Source: Larkinella soli (GTDB taxonomy: Bacteria; Bacteroidota; Bacteroidia; Cytophagales; Spirosomataceae). Taken from it: a stretch of 64,000 nucleotides of DNA. Shown in pieces: positions 53,273 through 62,322 of the stretch. Position numbers and translations under genes: made by a program. How positions within the stretch are numbered: the first letter of the stretch is position 1; each line of letters begins with the position of its first letter. The stretch lies in NCBI RefSeq assembly GCF_003703975.1, contig NZ_QTJY01000022.1:1-64000 (forward strand), in the 5' to 3' direction. The notes below the pieces were generated by a model. The model saw nothing but the letters and a program-made list of their open reading frames with translations, did no database searches and was not told where the DNA came from.

Positions 53273-54781
53273 ATGAATTTTCGTCGGAATCAAAGCGGCC
53301 GGACCGGCGTCTGGCCGCTGGTAATCGTCAGTATTTTCCTGATCGGCAGCTCGCTGCGGGCACAGCCGCGCAAACCGGACGGTCCGCCCGCCAACGCCCT
53401 GTCGGCCATTTCGGAACAGGACATCAAACGGGACCTTTTTGCGCTGGCCGGCGACCACTTCCGGGGCCGGGAAGCCGGAACGCTCGATGAGCTGAAGGCG
53501 TCGGCCTGGATTGCCGAACAACTGCGGGCCATTGGCCTGCAACCGGCGGGCGACGACGGCACGTTTTTCCAGTTCTTTCATATTCAGCGCACCCGCATCA
53601 CCGAAACCAGCCGGCTGAGCATCGGGGACCATCGGCTGACGCACGGGCAGGACGCCTTTCTGCTGGCACCGGCCATTGCGTCGGTCAATGCGCCCCTGGT
53701 GTTCGTCGGTAAGGGAACGCCCCAGGAGATGGCCGGGGTAGACCTGAAGGGCAGGGCGGTGGCGCTCGAATTTTCGGGAACCGCGCCGGCCGACATGAGT
53801 TACCGGCGTTTCCTGTTCGGCACGATGCAGCGCCGGGCTGCCGAGCTGGTGAAGGCCGGGGCGCTGGCGGTGGTCTGGGTGTCGGACGAACCGGCCCAGT
53901 ATTATTTCGAACGCTGGACCACCGGCCTCGAAAGGGGTCGGTATGACCTGCCGGGCGGCCCCAACACCCGAATTTTCTCCCAGGCCCCGACCGTCTGGCT
54001 GCCCGCTTCGGCCCTGTCCTGGGTCAGACAGCCCGGTCAGCAGTTTACCAATGTGGTCAACGTGGAGAGCTTCAACTACCCGTCGGTGAACATCGTCGCC
54101 AAAGTGCCGGGCACCGACCCGGCTCTCCGGCAGGAACACGTGCTGTTCAGCACCCATCAGGATCACGACGGCGTTCGCCGGGCCGTAGCCGGTGACTCGA
54201 TCTGGAACGGGGCCGACGACAACGCCAGCGGGTGCGTCGCCACGCTGGCCCTTGCGCGCGCCTTCGTGAAAAAGCCGGGCCGGCGGTCGGCACTCTTCAT
54301 TTTCCACGGCGCCGAGGAGCGCGGCCTGCTCGGCTCCCGGTATTATGTGGCCACGCCCACCGTGCCGAAGGAGTCGATCGTGGCGGTTCTGAACGCCGAG
54401 ATGCTGGGGCGCAATGCCGCCGACAGCGCCTGTATTCTGGGCCAGCAGCCGCCCCACCGCAACTCCGCCGAACTGGTCGATGCCGCCCTGAAGGCCAACC
54501 GCAGTACGGGGTTCAGACTGGATACGCTCTGGGACCGGCCGGACCACCCTGAAGGCTGGTATTTCCGCAGCGACCACCTGCCCTACGCCCGGGCGGGGAT
54601 TCCGGCGATTGCCTTCACCTCCCTGCTCCATGCCGATTACCACACGCCGAAAGACGAACCGGACCGCATCGATACGGCCAAAGTGACGAACATCACCCGC
54701 TGGATGTACCTCACCGGCTGGGACATCGCCAACCGCCCGAAACGGCCTGCCGTGGATCGGAACTTCCAGCTGGAACGCTGA
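53273..54781 (+). CDS. M28 family zinc metallopeptidase
   Basis: A 502-residue exported aminopeptidase-type protein. The N-terminal signal sequence includes WPLVIVSIFLIGSSLRA. A PA-like insert (about 125-255) precedes the zinc domain. The two-zinc set is visible as HQDHDGV (His), GADDNASG (bridging Asp), FHGAEERGLLG (catalytic Glu then ligand Glu), LNAEMLGRN, and a final His in ADYHTPKDEPD. All key residues are present, so it is probably active, cleaving N-terminal residues or dipeptides in the periplasm. It is convergent with the polytopic membrane protein gene, only 13 bp apart. Confidence 0.92.
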   Translation: MNFRRNQSGRTGVWPLVIVSIFLIGSSLRAQPRKPDGPPANALSAISEQDIKRDLFALAGDHFRGREAGTLDELKASAWIAEQLRAIGLQPAGDDGTFFQFFHIQRTRITETSRLSIGDHRLTHGQDAFLLAPAIASVNAPLVFVGKGTPQEMAGVDLKGRAVALEFSGTAPADMSYRRFLFGTMQRRAAELVKAGALAVVWVSDEPAQYYFERWTTGLERGRYDLPGGPNTRIFSQAPTVWLPASALSWVRQPGQQFTNVVNVESFNYPSVNIVAKVPGTDPALRQEHVLFSTHQDHDGVRRAVAGDSIWNGADDNASGCVATLALARAFVKKPGRRSALFIFHGAEERGLLGSRYYVATPTVPKESIVAVLNAEMLGRNAADSACILGQQPPHRNSAELVDAALKANRSTGFRLDTLWDRPDHPEGWYFRSDHLPYARAGIPAIAFTSLLHADYHTPKDEPDRIDTAKVTNITRWMYLTGWDIANRPKRPAVDRNFQLER

Positions 54782-54794
54782 CGGGCCTCTGCGG

Positions 54795-56750
54795 TTATTT
54801 CAGCCGATAGGATTCGACCGTCACCTTCAGGACGGGGCGGAAACCCGTCCGGCCGCGAACCCTTTCCTCAAAGGTGATGCCGGTCAGCGCCTTATTTTTC
54901 ACCCGTCCGGTGGTGAGCAGTTGCCGGGCATCGGACAGATCGTCCACCCGGGCATTGATCAGCATTCCCTTGGCGAGCAGGGATGGAATCGCCCGGTACC
55001 GGACGGCGGTATGGTTTTCGGCCTGGAGGGTCATGAAGAGCTGCGGGGGCTGGAACAGAACATTCAGCAGTTGGCCGTACGGCGAATAGTCGGATCGGAC
55101 GTAGGCCACGTGCAGCAGCGAGTCGGCTTTCGGAAGGACCAGCGTTTCACCCAGCCGGACCGGCACGGTTCGGCTGCGGACAAGTTCCAGCGGCCGTACC
55201 CGGTCCTTCTTTCGGAGGAACAGCGCACGCGGGCTGCGGTCGTCTACCTCATACCGCTGCAGCAGGGCCAGCAGGGTCTGGGTTTCGTCGGCCAGCGGGT
55301 ATTTGCCGTCGATTCCCTCGTACCGGTAGATCACCCAGTCCGGCGCCGAAGCGGAAAGGTATTTTTGCTGGTTCCGCCGATCCAGGTAGGCATTGTAGGA
55401 CTGATAGGACTGAAGCGTCGGGCGGGGATTATAATTCAGCCCGTTGAAATAGATTTCGGAAATATCGTTCGGAACGACGTCGGCGGACTGCCTGCCGATT
55501 TTCCGGCGGATGGATTCAGGCAGGGTAGGCTGAGGCACCGGGTAGATTTCCGAGCTTGCCCGCCGGAAATAAACCGACATGATGTTCAGCCGCTGCACGA
55601 ATAAACTCCCGAAATTGGACGGTATTTTTCCGTAAACCGGCGCATAATAACTGATATAACACCAGCCATTAAAAAGCAGTAATAAAAAGTAGTGATTCCG
55701 TATCCAGGCCACTTTAACACAAGCAATTACCGCCAGAAAAAGAATGCTGGAATGCTTTACGAAAGAGGTGACATGGCCGTCGTCGGCCCGGGTGAAGGCG
55801 TACTTCAGGAGAATGAACGAAATGAACACAACCCATCCTACCGTAAACAGGGTATCCAGGTGCCTTCGCTTCGGTCGGCTTCCTGAAGATAAAACCCGGA
55901 ACACATACCAGATAACCGCCAGAATCTGCAACAGAAAAGTGCCATAGGAAAGCAGGACGAGCCGGAGTTTATGGAGCGGATAAATAGCCTGGGATTCGTT
56001 ATAACCGTCGATGATATAAAAGCTGGAAACCACATACCGGATCAGGTCGGTCCGGAGAAGATAGGCGCCCGTCAGCAGCAGGGCGATAAAAACGGATAGA
56101 TTCAGGGCATACCGCCCGAGGCTCATCTGCCGGGTCAGCCGAAGATAGGTCAATACGGAAAGCATGAAGACCACGCCGATCAGGCCGTAATTCACCTTCA
56201 TAAAGAGGTTGACCACACTCAGGACCAACAAATAATACAGGAACGGCGCCGGGGTGGCGGGCTGATAAAAAAACCGGATGCCGCCGTAGATGACGTAGAA
56301 AAACCAGACAAAATGCACCCACTCGCCCATCATGCCGTTCACGACGGCCCAGATTGAAAAGTAGACAGGCAAGTGCCAGACTCTGAGCGGCTTCGGCAGG
56401 AGGCTATACAGTAAAACGGCCAGATTGAGGGCAAAGAACGAATCGACCAGGAGCAGTTCGAGCGGGGAAGTGGTGATGATGTACCGCTGGAGCCATCGCC
56501 CCAGTGGGCCGTAGGTGAAAATGACATCCTGGCCCCAGACCACGGCTTTCCGGTGAATCAGCTCCAGCGCCATCCGCCAGGAATTGTCGAGGCCGGCCGT
56601 CGGGATATGGGCAAAGTCCAGATAGGGAAAGCTGATCACCATAATAAAGGCGATGAAGCTTAATTTTATGGCGGGATGTTCGATCCTGGTCTGAAGCAGC
56701 CTTCCGGAGGTGTTCCGGACCGGGTGTGGATAATGATCAACCGATACCAT
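54795..56750 (-). CDS. polytopic membrane protein of unknown family
   Basis: A 651-residue protein with about 10-11 membrane helices in residues 25-410, then a C-terminal soluble part (about 420-651) of mixed strands. A conserved-looking block follows the first helix: LDNSWRMALELIHRKAVVWG then DVIFTYGPLGRW. This FTYGPLG pattern with a preceding Asp-rich loop recalls multi-helix GT-C-like membrane proteins of unknown function, but I cannot place it in a named family. It has no kinase, ATPase or transport signature. It ends 13 bp from the convergent peptidase and starts after a 475-bp AT-rich gap. Confidence 0.75.
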   Translation of the reverse strand: MVSVDHYPHPVRNTSGRLLQTRIEHPAIKLSFIAFIMVISFPYLDFAHIPTAGLDNSWRMALELIHRKAVVWGQDVIFTYGPLGRWLQRYIITTSPLELLLVDSFFALNLAVLLYSLLPKPLRVWHLPVYFSIWAVVNGMMGEWVHFVWFFYVIYGGIRFFYQPATPAPFLYYLLVLSVVNLFMKVNYGLIGVVFMLSVLTYLRLTRQMSLGRYALNLSVFIALLLTGAYLLRTDLIRYVVSSFYIIDGYNESQAIYPLHKLRLVLLSYGTFLLQILAVIWYVFRVLSSGSRPKRRHLDTLFTVGWVVFISFILLKYAFTRADDGHVTSFVKHSSILFLAVIACVKVAWIRNHYFLLLLFNGWCYISYYAPVYGKIPSNFGSLFVQRLNIMSVYFRRASSEIYPVPQPTLPESIRRKIGRQSADVVPNDISEIYFNGLNYNPRPTLQSYQSYNAYLDRRNQQKYLSASAPDWVIYRYEGIDGKYPLADETQTLLALLQRYEVDDRSPRALFLRKKDRVRPLELVRSRTVPVRLGETLVLPKADSLLHVAYVRSDYSPYGQLLNVLFQPPQLFMTLQAENHTAVRYRAIPSLLAKGMLINARVDDLSDARQLLTTGRVKNKALTGITFEERVRGRTGFRPVLKVTVESYRLK

Positions 56751-57225
56751 TTTTTAACAGGAAATGAGGTGAAAATTCCGATTCCTTTTGGTTAAAAGAC
56801 ATACCCTGCCCACCGCTTCCGACCGAGCCGAAAGGGAAAGGTAAAGAGCATGAAAGGTGCTTGTTAAAAATCTGGGCCTGCTGATTCCTTCACTAACTCA
56901 TCAACGGGGCAACCCCAGAATCGGAATCCCCGACTCTGCCGGATTGCCGAACTATAAACCAAAGCGCGTGGAAAATAAAAAATCGGGGACGGTAGATTGT
57001 TATGTAATAATTCTCTGAATTAACGTATTTATAACAACTGATTTTTTCTAAATATTTAAAACGTATAGTTTCAATCTGATCTCGGTTTCCTCAAAAATAT
57101 TTTCATAAAACAGGAACTGCAATTTAGGCTTCGGATCACATTCCGGCTATCGTCTTTGAGACAAAAGTTATCCTGTTTGGGACAGAATTTAATTCAGGGG
57201 TAATTTCTTTTCCGGGGAGAGGCAA
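56751..57225. other. AT-rich intergenic region with paired short palindromes
   Basis: This gap holds no convincing coding frame. Bases 56960-57120 are unusually AT-rich for this genome. At 57149-57184 two palindromic 15-bp elements repeat with a 21-bp period: on the minus strand TGTCTCAAAGACGAT and TGTCCCAAACAGGAT. They lie about 400 bp upstream of the membrane-protein gene and just past the TonB receptor stop. Confidence 0.5.
57149..57184. promoter_or_regulatory. tandem palindromes with 21-bp period, possible regulator sites
   Basis: Plus-strand GTCTTTGAGAC and CTGTTTGGGACAG are each inverted repeats, and the surrounding 15-bp units match at 12 positions with a 21-bp offset. Two-turn spacing resembles the permease palindrome pairs but the sequence differs. 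No promoter was found near enough to assign a target. Confidence 0.45.
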
Positions 57226-59766
57226 TCACTGCCGAATAAACGTCAGGTAATAAAAACCACCGACCGACGGGCCTGCCACAAAGGTGACATACGGGCGGTT
57301 CAGGAGGTTGGTGGCTCCCAGCTTCAGGTCGAGCCGTAGGCTGCGGAGCCGATAGCCGGCCTGGGCGTCTACCGTATGGACGGCCGGCACCCGACCGGTC
57401 GCCAGGGACGACTGCCACAGAAAAGCGCTCTGGTGTTTATAGGCCACCGAAACCCCCAGCCCCCGCCATAAGTTGCTGTTGCCGAAACTCAGATTCGTGA
57501 TCCATCGGGGGGTGTTGAAGGCTTCTTCCAGCCCGTCGCCACTCTCCTTGCGGCTCAGACGGGCCAGGGTCGCGTTTCCGGAAACCATCCAGCTGCCCCG
57601 GAAGGAATACCGCAGGCCGAGACCCGCCCCGTAGTTGAAAACCGTGGTTCGAGAGTTGGTCCAGAGCCGATACCGGCTTTGGCGTGTCCGGTCGGCGAGG
57701 TAGTAGGCTACCGAATCGGGATCCGGGCCGTTCGGGATGTTGGCCTCCACCTGGGCCATGAAGTTTCGGTAGACGTTGTAATAGGCGTCGGCGTCGACAA
57801 ACAGCTTATTCTTCAGCCAGTAGCCCTTGTAGCCGATTTCCGCGCTGTTGACCCGCTCCGGCTTGAGGTAGGTGTAGGTGTTCGGTTTCAGCAGCCCCCG
57901 GTTCTTTTCGATAGCCTGGGCGGTGGTCAGCCGGCCGGTATTGACGTCGGAGTTGATGGCCGCCTGAAAAGCGTCGATGGAGGTACGGAAATATGAGCGT
58001 TCGAAGATGCCCCGGGCCATCAGCGGCAGCCCGCCCACCCGCTTCACCCCGCCCGAATTCACGTTGGAAAAGGCTTCGAACAACGACGGAAACCGGTAGC
58101 CGTTCTGATACGACACCCGCACCGAATGGGTTTCGGAAGGCGAAAATACCGCCGAGAGCCGGCCGTTCGTCCGGGCGTTGAAATAAGAGTTCCCGTCCAC
58201 CCGCAGGGAGCCCGTCAGCCGCAGCCGCTCGCCGAAGAACGACCGCGCTGCCTGAACGAAACCCCCGCCCTTCCGGTAAACCAGATTTTTTCCCGGCGAC
58301 TCCGGATTGATGAAATAATTGCAGTCGGGATACACGACGTACTGCCGGAAATCGAATCCGGCCAGCAACTGAAGCCCCGTGCGGTCGGCGAAGGACTTCC
58401 AGAGGACCCGCGTCGGCTCGACCTGACCGTCCAGGTGGGCCATCCAGGTTCGTACCTGCAAAGCTGCCCCCCGGTCCCAGTTGTTGATCTGCCGCAGCGT
58501 TTCCACCTCCTGTTCGAAGGCCGCCGAATGGGGTTGCAGGCGGCCCTGATCGGCCCCGGCCCGGGCCAGTTGGAGGGCAGCCGGGACGGACTGGCCCGCA
58601 GCGGTGGCGGCATTGAACTGACGGCTGAAATCGGCAAACCACTGGTCGTCCGGTTTGAAGCCCCGGTCGATGTTCTCGGCCATGGAGCGGATGTTGTAGG
58701 AGCGTCCGGTATTTTCGCGGGTATGGTAGGCCCGGAACTGTACGGAGGGAGACAGGAGCGTCAGGGCGTGCTGATCGAGCCGGTAGTTCTCCAGCCGGAA
58801 GCGGTTCGTACGCTGGTAGACATTGTCGATGGTGGCGCCCTGGTAGGTATAGGCCAGCTCCAGCCCCGGCACGATGCGGTAATGCAGGGCCAGATCGCCC
58901 CGGAGGTTTCTCAGCCGGTAATCCGTCGTTTCCTCCTCCAGATACCCGGTCCGGGCCACCACATACCGTTTGCCGCCCAGCGTCAGCGTCCGGCGGTTGG
59001 CCGACTCGTCACCATAGGCGTTCACCCGGTCGCGGCCGGGGTTATCCCCCCCGAAAAGCCCCAGGGAAGCGTTGGCGCCGGGATTCAGGTCGGCGGTACT
59101 GCGGGCCAGCCAGTCGTAACCGGTCTGGTAAACCAGATTGATTTTAAAAGCCAGACGGGAACCCGGCGCCAAGGCATACCGAAGACTGGTCTCACTAAAC
59201 AGTCGGGCCCCGGTTCCGGCTTCGCCCACGTGATTGACCCCGGTTTTCTGGCTGACGCTCAGCCCGGGCGAATCGAACGGATTTTTGGTGATCAGATTGA
59301 CCAGACCGTTGAGCGCATTCATTCCGTAGAGCGCCGAGGCCGCCCCCGGCAGCACCTCCACCCTGCTGATGTCCAGGTCGGAAGGAGCCAGCGCCCCGGC
59401 GACGGGTGAGCCGATGTGCGGAGCCTGATTGTCCCGGCCGTCGACCATCTGAACGAACCGGACGTTGGTCGGGTTGGCAAAGCCGCGGGTGTTGTAGACC
59501 TTGAAGCCCAGGCTGGACGTCAGCAGCTGCACGCCCCTCAGATTTTCGATGGCGTCGAACCAGGAAGGCTGGGCCGACTGCCGGATCTGCCGGGCGTCGA
59601 GCCGCTCGATGGCGACCGGCGATTTCAGGATGGTTTCGGGAATCCGGGAAGCGGAAACGACGACCTCGCCGAGTTGAATCCGGCGCAGCGAATCCTGCGG
59701 GGAAACCACACTGTCGGACAGGGCCGGCGGGCCGGCCAGCATGAGCATCAGTAAAGGGAGCGGCAT
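57226..59766 (-). CDS. TonB-dependent outer membrane receptor
   Basis: An 846-residue receptor without the carboxypeptidase-regulatory domain seen in the other TonB receptor. After a signal peptide (MPLPLLMLMLAGPPALS) comes a TonB-box-like stretch (LGEVVVSASRIPETILKSPV) and a plug (RGVQLLTSSLGFKVYNTRGF; VEVLPGAASALYGMNALNGL), then a barrel of about 22 strands. The C-terminus ends YYLTFIRQ, lacking the usual terminal Phe. SASRIPET...SPVAIERLDA is typical of vitamin B12/iron/haem receptors of Bacteroidota, but the substrate is unknown. Nearby genes (deacetylase, membrane protein) give no clear hint. Confidence 0.9.
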   Translation of the reverse strand: MPLPLLMLMLAGPPALSDSVVSPQDSLRRIQLGEVVVSASRIPETILKSPVAIERLDARQIRQSAQPSWFDAIENLRGVQLLTSSLGFKVYNTRGFANPTNVRFVQMVDGRDNQAPHIGSPVAGALAPSDLDISRVEVLPGAASALYGMNALNGLVNLITKNPFDSPGLSVSQKTGVNHVGEAGTGARLFSETSLRYALAPGSRLAFKINLVYQTGYDWLARSTADLNPGANASLGLFGGDNPGRDRVNAYGDESANRRTLTLGGKRYVVARTGYLEEETTDYRLRNLRGDLALHYRIVPGLELAYTYQGATIDNVYQRTNRFRLENYRLDQHALTLLSPSVQFRAYHTRENTGRSYNIRSMAENIDRGFKPDDQWFADFSRQFNAATAAGQSVPAALQLARAGADQGRLQPHSAAFEQEVETLRQINNWDRGAALQVRTWMAHLDGQVEPTRVLWKSFADRTGLQLLAGFDFRQYVVYPDCNYFINPESPGKNLVYRKGGGFVQAARSFFGERLRLTGSLRVDGNSYFNARTNGRLSAVFSPSETHSVRVSYQNGYRFPSLFEAFSNVNSGGVKRVGGLPLMARGIFERSYFRTSIDAFQAAINSDVNTGRLTTAQAIEKNRGLLKPNTYTYLKPERVNSAEIGYKGYWLKNKLFVDADAYYNVYRNFMAQVEANIPNGPDPDSVAYYLADRTRQSRYRLWTNSRTTVFNYGAGLGLRYSFRGSWMVSGNATLARLSRKESGDGLEEAFNTPRWITNLSFGNSNLWRGLGVSVAYKHQSAFLWQSSLATGRVPAVHTVDAQAGYRLRSLRLDLKLGATNLLNRPYVTFVAGPSVGGFYYLTFIRQ

Positions 59767-59782
59767 AGGCGTTATTTCCGAT

Positions 59783-59790
59783 CAAATATA
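59783..59790 (-). promoter_or_regulatory. candidate -7 box of the TonB receptor gene
   Basis: The minus strand reads TATATTTG, an exact TAnnTTTG match, ending 17 bp before the start codon at 59766. No -33 TTG is seen. The leader would be very short. Confidence 0.35.
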
Positions 59791-59829
59791 ACGAGTGCAC
59801 GCTTACGGAAGCCTATTCTTTGTGTTATT

Positions 59830-60591
59830 TCATATGGAGCCGGCCGATGCCCCGGCGGCTTCAGCGTTTGGCCGTTTCCGGTAATGCAGCAATTCCGAAA
59901 CGGTGACGAACCGGTAGCCTCTCTTCTTCAGTCGGGTAATCAGGGCTTTGAGGGATTTCCTGGTCTCGCCGTCGCCGGGGTTCATGCCATGCAGCAGGAT
60001 GATGGAGCCGGGGCGGGTGTGCGCGGCCGTGTAAGCCGCAATGCGGTCGGCGCTGCTCCGCACGTCGGCGAAACTTTCGGGTTCTACGTCCCAGGTGATG
60101 GTTTCCCGGCGGTGTTCATGAAGGTACCGGGGCAGTCCGATGAACTTCTTGCAGTAGGGCGGCCGGAACAGGATGTGGTTTTGCGGGGCGATCCGTCGGA
60201 TCAGGCTATCGGTTTTTTCCACTTCCTGCCGGATAAAAGCTGCGTCTTTGAACACCATCCGGTGGTGGCTGTAGGTGTGGTTTCCGATCTCATGGCCGGC
60301 TGCGGCCAGGCGCCGTCCATATTCCGGATGCTGCCCGATCAGTCCTCCGATCAGAAAAAAGGTGGCCTTTACGCCTTCGCTCCGCAAGACTTCGATCAGT
60401 TCGTCCGTAAATTCCGTCGGCCCGTCATCGAACGTCAGCGCCACGACTTTCCGGCCGGTTTCCACCCGATGGACGATACCGCCATAAAACTGGAACGTCC
60501 GGGAATTGATCAGGAAGTAAAAGGCCGTCAGGGCCGACGCGGCCAGACAGAGCGGTAAGAGAAGGCGGGTGATGAGCCGAAAGAAATTCAT
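59830..60591 (-). CDS. polysaccharide deacetylase (NodB/CE4 family)
   Basis: A 253-residue enzyme with an N-terminal membrane segment (LLLPLCLAASALTAFYFLI) and a NodB domain. Key motifs are intact: LTFDDGP (catalytic Asp55, metal Asp56), H105TYSH109 for the metal, FRPPY, and a final LLHGM block with the second catalytic His. It should remove N- or O-acetyl groups from a polysaccharide or peptidoglycan at the outer face of the inner membrane. Its start region overlaps the non-coding leader of the divergent MgtC gene. No peptidoglycan-specific domain is present. Confidence 0.92.
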   Translation of the reverse strand: MNFFRLITRLLLPLCLAASALTAFYFLINSRTFQFYGGIVHRVETGRKVVALTFDDGPTEFTDELIEVLRSEGVKATFFLIGGLIGQHPEYGRRLAAAGHEIGNHTYSHHRMVFKDAAFIRQEVEKTDSLIRRIAPQNHILFRPPYCKKFIGLPRYLHEHRRETITWDVEPESFADVRSSADRIAAYTAAHTRPGSIILLHGMNPGDGETRKSLKALITRLKKRGYRFVTVSELLHYRKRPNAEAAGASAGSI

Positions 60592-60739
60592 CCTGACAAG
60601 ATCGGGCGAAGGGCTGAATGAACCGAAAGTTCGCTCATTTCGCTCATTTTCCTGCCATTTTTATCGTGGTAAAAAGCAAGTGGCTCCCCGTTGCGGTTAT
60701 CTGACCATTCAGGAACCTCTGCTCAATTTCAATTCAGGA

Positions 60740-61216
60740 ATGGATCATCTTTTGTGGGAAGAAATTTCTTCGGGTTTACCCTCTACCCGGCAACTGGTTC
60801 AGGTGGTGATCCGGCTGCTGGCGGCTACCCTGCTCGGAGCCGCGATCGGGTTCGAACGAAAAAAGGCGCGGAAACCGGGCGGAGTGCGGACGCACGCCCT
60901 GGTCTGCTTAGGGACGACGGTTCTGGTGCTTTCCTGCTGGCAGGTGGGCATGGAACTGGAGGACATCTCCCGGGTTTTGCAGGGAATTATTACCGGCATC
61001 GGCTTTTTAGGTGGGGGAACGATCCTGAAGCTAAGTCAGGAGAAGGACATCCAGGGCCTGACCTCGGCGGCCAGCGTCTGGATGACGGCCGCCATCGGTC
61101 TGAGCGTAGGTCTGGGCGCCATCGGCATCGCGTTGCTGAGTACGGGCCTGGCCCTGCTGATCCTAACCCTCACCGGGCGTTTCGAAAATCGTTCTCCGGG
61201 CCACGGCGATAGGTAG
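60740..61216 (+). CDS. MgtC/SapB family membrane protein
   Basis: A 158-residue protein with about five membrane helices, the short MgtC/SapB type. The signature GAAIGFERKKARKPGGVRTH, ALVCLGTTVLVL, GIITGIGFLGGGTILK and SVWMTAAIGLSVGLG are all present. It lacks the C-terminal ACT-like domain of Salmonella MgtC. The frame is open 57 codons earlier (to 60569), but ATG at 60740 gives the usual start. Family members are tied to Mg or acid stress and F-ATPase control; the function here is not predictable. Confidence 0.88.
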   Translation: MDHLLWEEISSGLPSTRQLVQVVIRLLAATLLGAAIGFERKKARKPGGVRTHALVCLGTTVLVLSCWQVGMELEDISRVLQGIITGIGFLGGGTILKLSQEKDIQGLTSAASVWMTAAIGLSVGLGAIGIALLSTGLALLILTLTGRFENRSPGHGDR

Positions 61217-61351
61217 GAGCGCCTGATTCCTCCGCTTCCTGCCTCCTGTTTACCTTCATAGCAACCGTTCCCGTCAGGGCGGCAATCTGCCAAATGGCTT
61301 TTCAGGATATAAAATCCGGGAACTTACCATCCGGTAAGAAAACGTATACTC

Positions 61352-61381
61352 TTGACATTGAACGCCCGGCGGCTAACTTTG
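61352..61381 (+). promoter_or_regulatory. Bacteroidota consensus promoter of the receiver-like gene
   Basis: TTG (61352-61354), a 19-bp spacer and TAACTTTG (61374-61381) match the TTG-N19-TAnnTTTG consensus without mismatch. Transcription would start near 61388, leaving an untranslated leader of about 100 bases before ATG 61490, long enough for regulation. Confidence 0.65.
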
Positions 61382-61489
61382 TAACTGTTTTCCGCCTTTT
61401 GAGGCCACATAGTTTTCGCCTTACCTCCCGGGTTCCTGGCCGGCCCTCCTGCCGGCACGTTCACCGGCTCATCAACGCACGAAGGAATC

Positions 61490-61915
61490 ATGAGACACAG
61501 CCTGTTTTTGATCGACCCGAAGGCCGATCGCCGACACCAGATTCAGGGTCTTCTGCTGCAACTTTTTCCAAAAGTCCATGTGGCAGGGTTTGAAGACCTG
61601 CTGGCCATGAAGAATCACGTAGCGATGACCGAGCAGTTTCCTTCCGTGCTGCTGGTGAACCTCGAACCGGATCAGGAGGCCATGATTGCCCGGGTAGCCC
61701 GGCTGAAACAGATGACCGACTGGCAGCTGGTGATGGTCATTGGCTGGGCCCACTCCCTCACCTATCCGCAGGTACGGTCTGCTTACCAGGCCGGTTTCAA
61801 TTCAGCCCATAACCTTCCGACTCATCCCGGGGAGATGACCGCTGCCCTGAAGCTGATTGTGGATTACTGGCTGACGGTACCGGTATTGCCGGCCATCCGG
61901 AAAACGGAGCCGTGA
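61490..61915 (+). CDS. degenerate (pseudo-) receiver domain protein
   Basis: A 141-residue single-domain protein with the CheY-like fold order: an opening strand with Asp (SLFLIDPKADRR), a helix, then SVLLVNLEPD where the phospho-acceptor Asp is Asn57. The Thr/Ser strand reads VMVIGWAHS and the conserved Lys-Pro region reads AHNLPTHPGEM, without the Lys. So it cannot be phosphorylated in the usual way and may be a constitutive or ligand-sensing receiver. It has its own strong promoter, an AAGGA ribosome-binding site before the ATG, and no output domain or neighbouring kinase. Confidence 0.75.
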   Translation: MRHSLFLIDPKADRRHQIQGLLLQLFPKVHVAGFEDLLAMKNHVAMTEQFPSVLLVNLEPDQEAMIARVARLKQMTDWQLVMVIGWAHSLTYPQVRSAYQAGFNSAHNLPTHPGEMTAALKLIVDYWLTVPVLPAIRKTEP

Positions 61916-62322
61916 TGCAGGCCCCGGAAAGGCAAAATTCCATTCTTCGGAGCGTTTGGATCAAATATATTTTGGAACCTGCCGGCCGAATCCGGACAAT
62001 TTAAGGTGATTTTAATCTGGCGAATTGATGTACCTACTTGTTTTGTTTCTGGTGTAAACGGCTTTGCAAGCTGAGAAACTGTACATTACAAGATAGATGT
62101 TTCCGACAGGCCCGGCTCCTTGCGCCGGGCTTTGTTTATGATCAGAGCGCACTGGCCCCGTTTTTCCGGTAATCTTCATGGCAAAGGCCTATGTGTATTA
62201 GTTCACCGGCTAATTCATGAACAGCGCTTCCCACCCTGCCCTGAATGCCTGCCCCCCTATTTTGTTACCTCTCACTGATCAACTGCCCCGATCCGGCAAG
62301 CCCGGCGGTCACCAACCTGCCT
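61916..62322. other. intergenic region with a terminator, possible small transcript
   Basis: No coding frame is convincing in this 407-bp gap between two convergent genes. It includes an intrinsic terminator at 62110-62138, about 195 bp after the pseudo-receiver stop. A long untranslated tail or a separate small RNA ending there would fit, but I found no clear promoter. Confidence 0.4.
62110..62138 (+). terminator. intrinsic terminator
   Basis: GCCCGGC (62110-62116) pairs with GCCGGGC (62124-62130) around a 7-base loop and is followed by TTTGTTTA. This is a classic Rho-independent signal on the plus strand. Confidence 0.75.
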
